A stretch of DNA of 15,260 bases. Source: CG2-30-40-21 sp043806395. Its GTDB lineage: Bacteria; UBA9089; CG2-30-40-21. The position numbers were made by a program, and so were the translations under genes. Shown here piece after piece: positions 15,191 through 15,260 of this stretch; within the stretch, counting starts at the first letter, position 1; each line of letters starts with the position of its first letter. The stretch spans positions 1-15,260 of the forward strand of contig JAZDHC010000149.1 of assembly GCA_043806395.1 (NCBI GenBank). The letters are read 5' to 3'. The notes under the pieces are model-generated. The model did not search any database. It was not told the DNA's origin and saw only the letters and a list, made by a program, of their open reading frames with translations.

Positions 15191-15260
15191 CAGAGACGCA
15201 GAGTCGCAGAGAAGAAACGCTGAATGAAGCATATAAATTCTCTGCGACTCTGCGTCTCTG
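15191..15260. repeat. long inverted repeat (CAGAGACGCAGAGTCGCAG), cut by the window end
   Basis: Bases 15191-15213 and 15238-15260 are perfect 23-bp reverse complements around a 24-base loop, and the right arm reaches the window edge, so the repeat may continue. The CCGCAGAGACGCAGAG type is a dispersed repeat seen in many environmental bacterial genomes. It could also end transcription of the exb cluster, but no U-run is visible. Confidence 0.75.

Overview
The window looks like part of the chromosome of an uncultivated, AT-leaning, diderm (Gram-negative-type) bacterium. Evidence for a double membrane is an ExbB/ExbD-type proton channel set, a very large secreted Ig-repeat protein ending in a FlgD-like / T9SS type A-like domain, and a lipoprotein solute-binding protein. 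The density of short intergenic repeats (heptamer and octamer tandem tracts, C-rich inverted repeats, a MITE-like element) resembles genomes of candidate phyla such as Ca. Desantisbacteria. That placement is inference only; no rRNA or phylogenetic marker is present.

Left part, minus strand (154-6258): a promoter matching the sigma-70 consensus in both hexamers (6230-6258) drives a 1717-residue secreted protein built of about twelve Ig-like repeats of two alternating types. A HEPN-like (HI0074 family) / MNT nucleotidyltransferase pair starts 21 bases after its stop and is probably read from the same message. Between this gene and the next lies a gene-free stretch (6066-6555) with a 255-bp MITE-like element (22-bp perfect terminal inverted repeats) that contains further repeats.

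Middle, minus strand (6556-8564): a probable two-gene unit of an extracellular solute-binding lipoprotein followed by a type 4 (Fe-S) uracil-DNA glycosylase. A 164-bp divergent intergenic region separates it from the plus-strand genes and has good promoter candidates in both directions.

Right part, plus strand (8597-15107): a 1065-residue exported TPR protein, then exbB, exbD and a second exbD. This appears to be an envelope energy-transduction cluster. Smaller modules sit at its gene junctions: (i) a small helical protein plus a TIR-like/nucleoside-deoxyribosyltransferase-like protein between the TPR gene and exbB; (ii) a DUF4160-DUF2442 pair between exbB and exbD; (iii) a 32-unit heptamer tract between the two exbD genes. 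The window ends in another repeat cluster, including a 23-bp inverted repeat cut by the window edge.

The observations most worth checking are the octamer tract that encodes the signal-peptide core of the TPR protein and could act as a phase-variation switch, the unassigned two-gene TIR-like cassette, and the nested MITE-like element.
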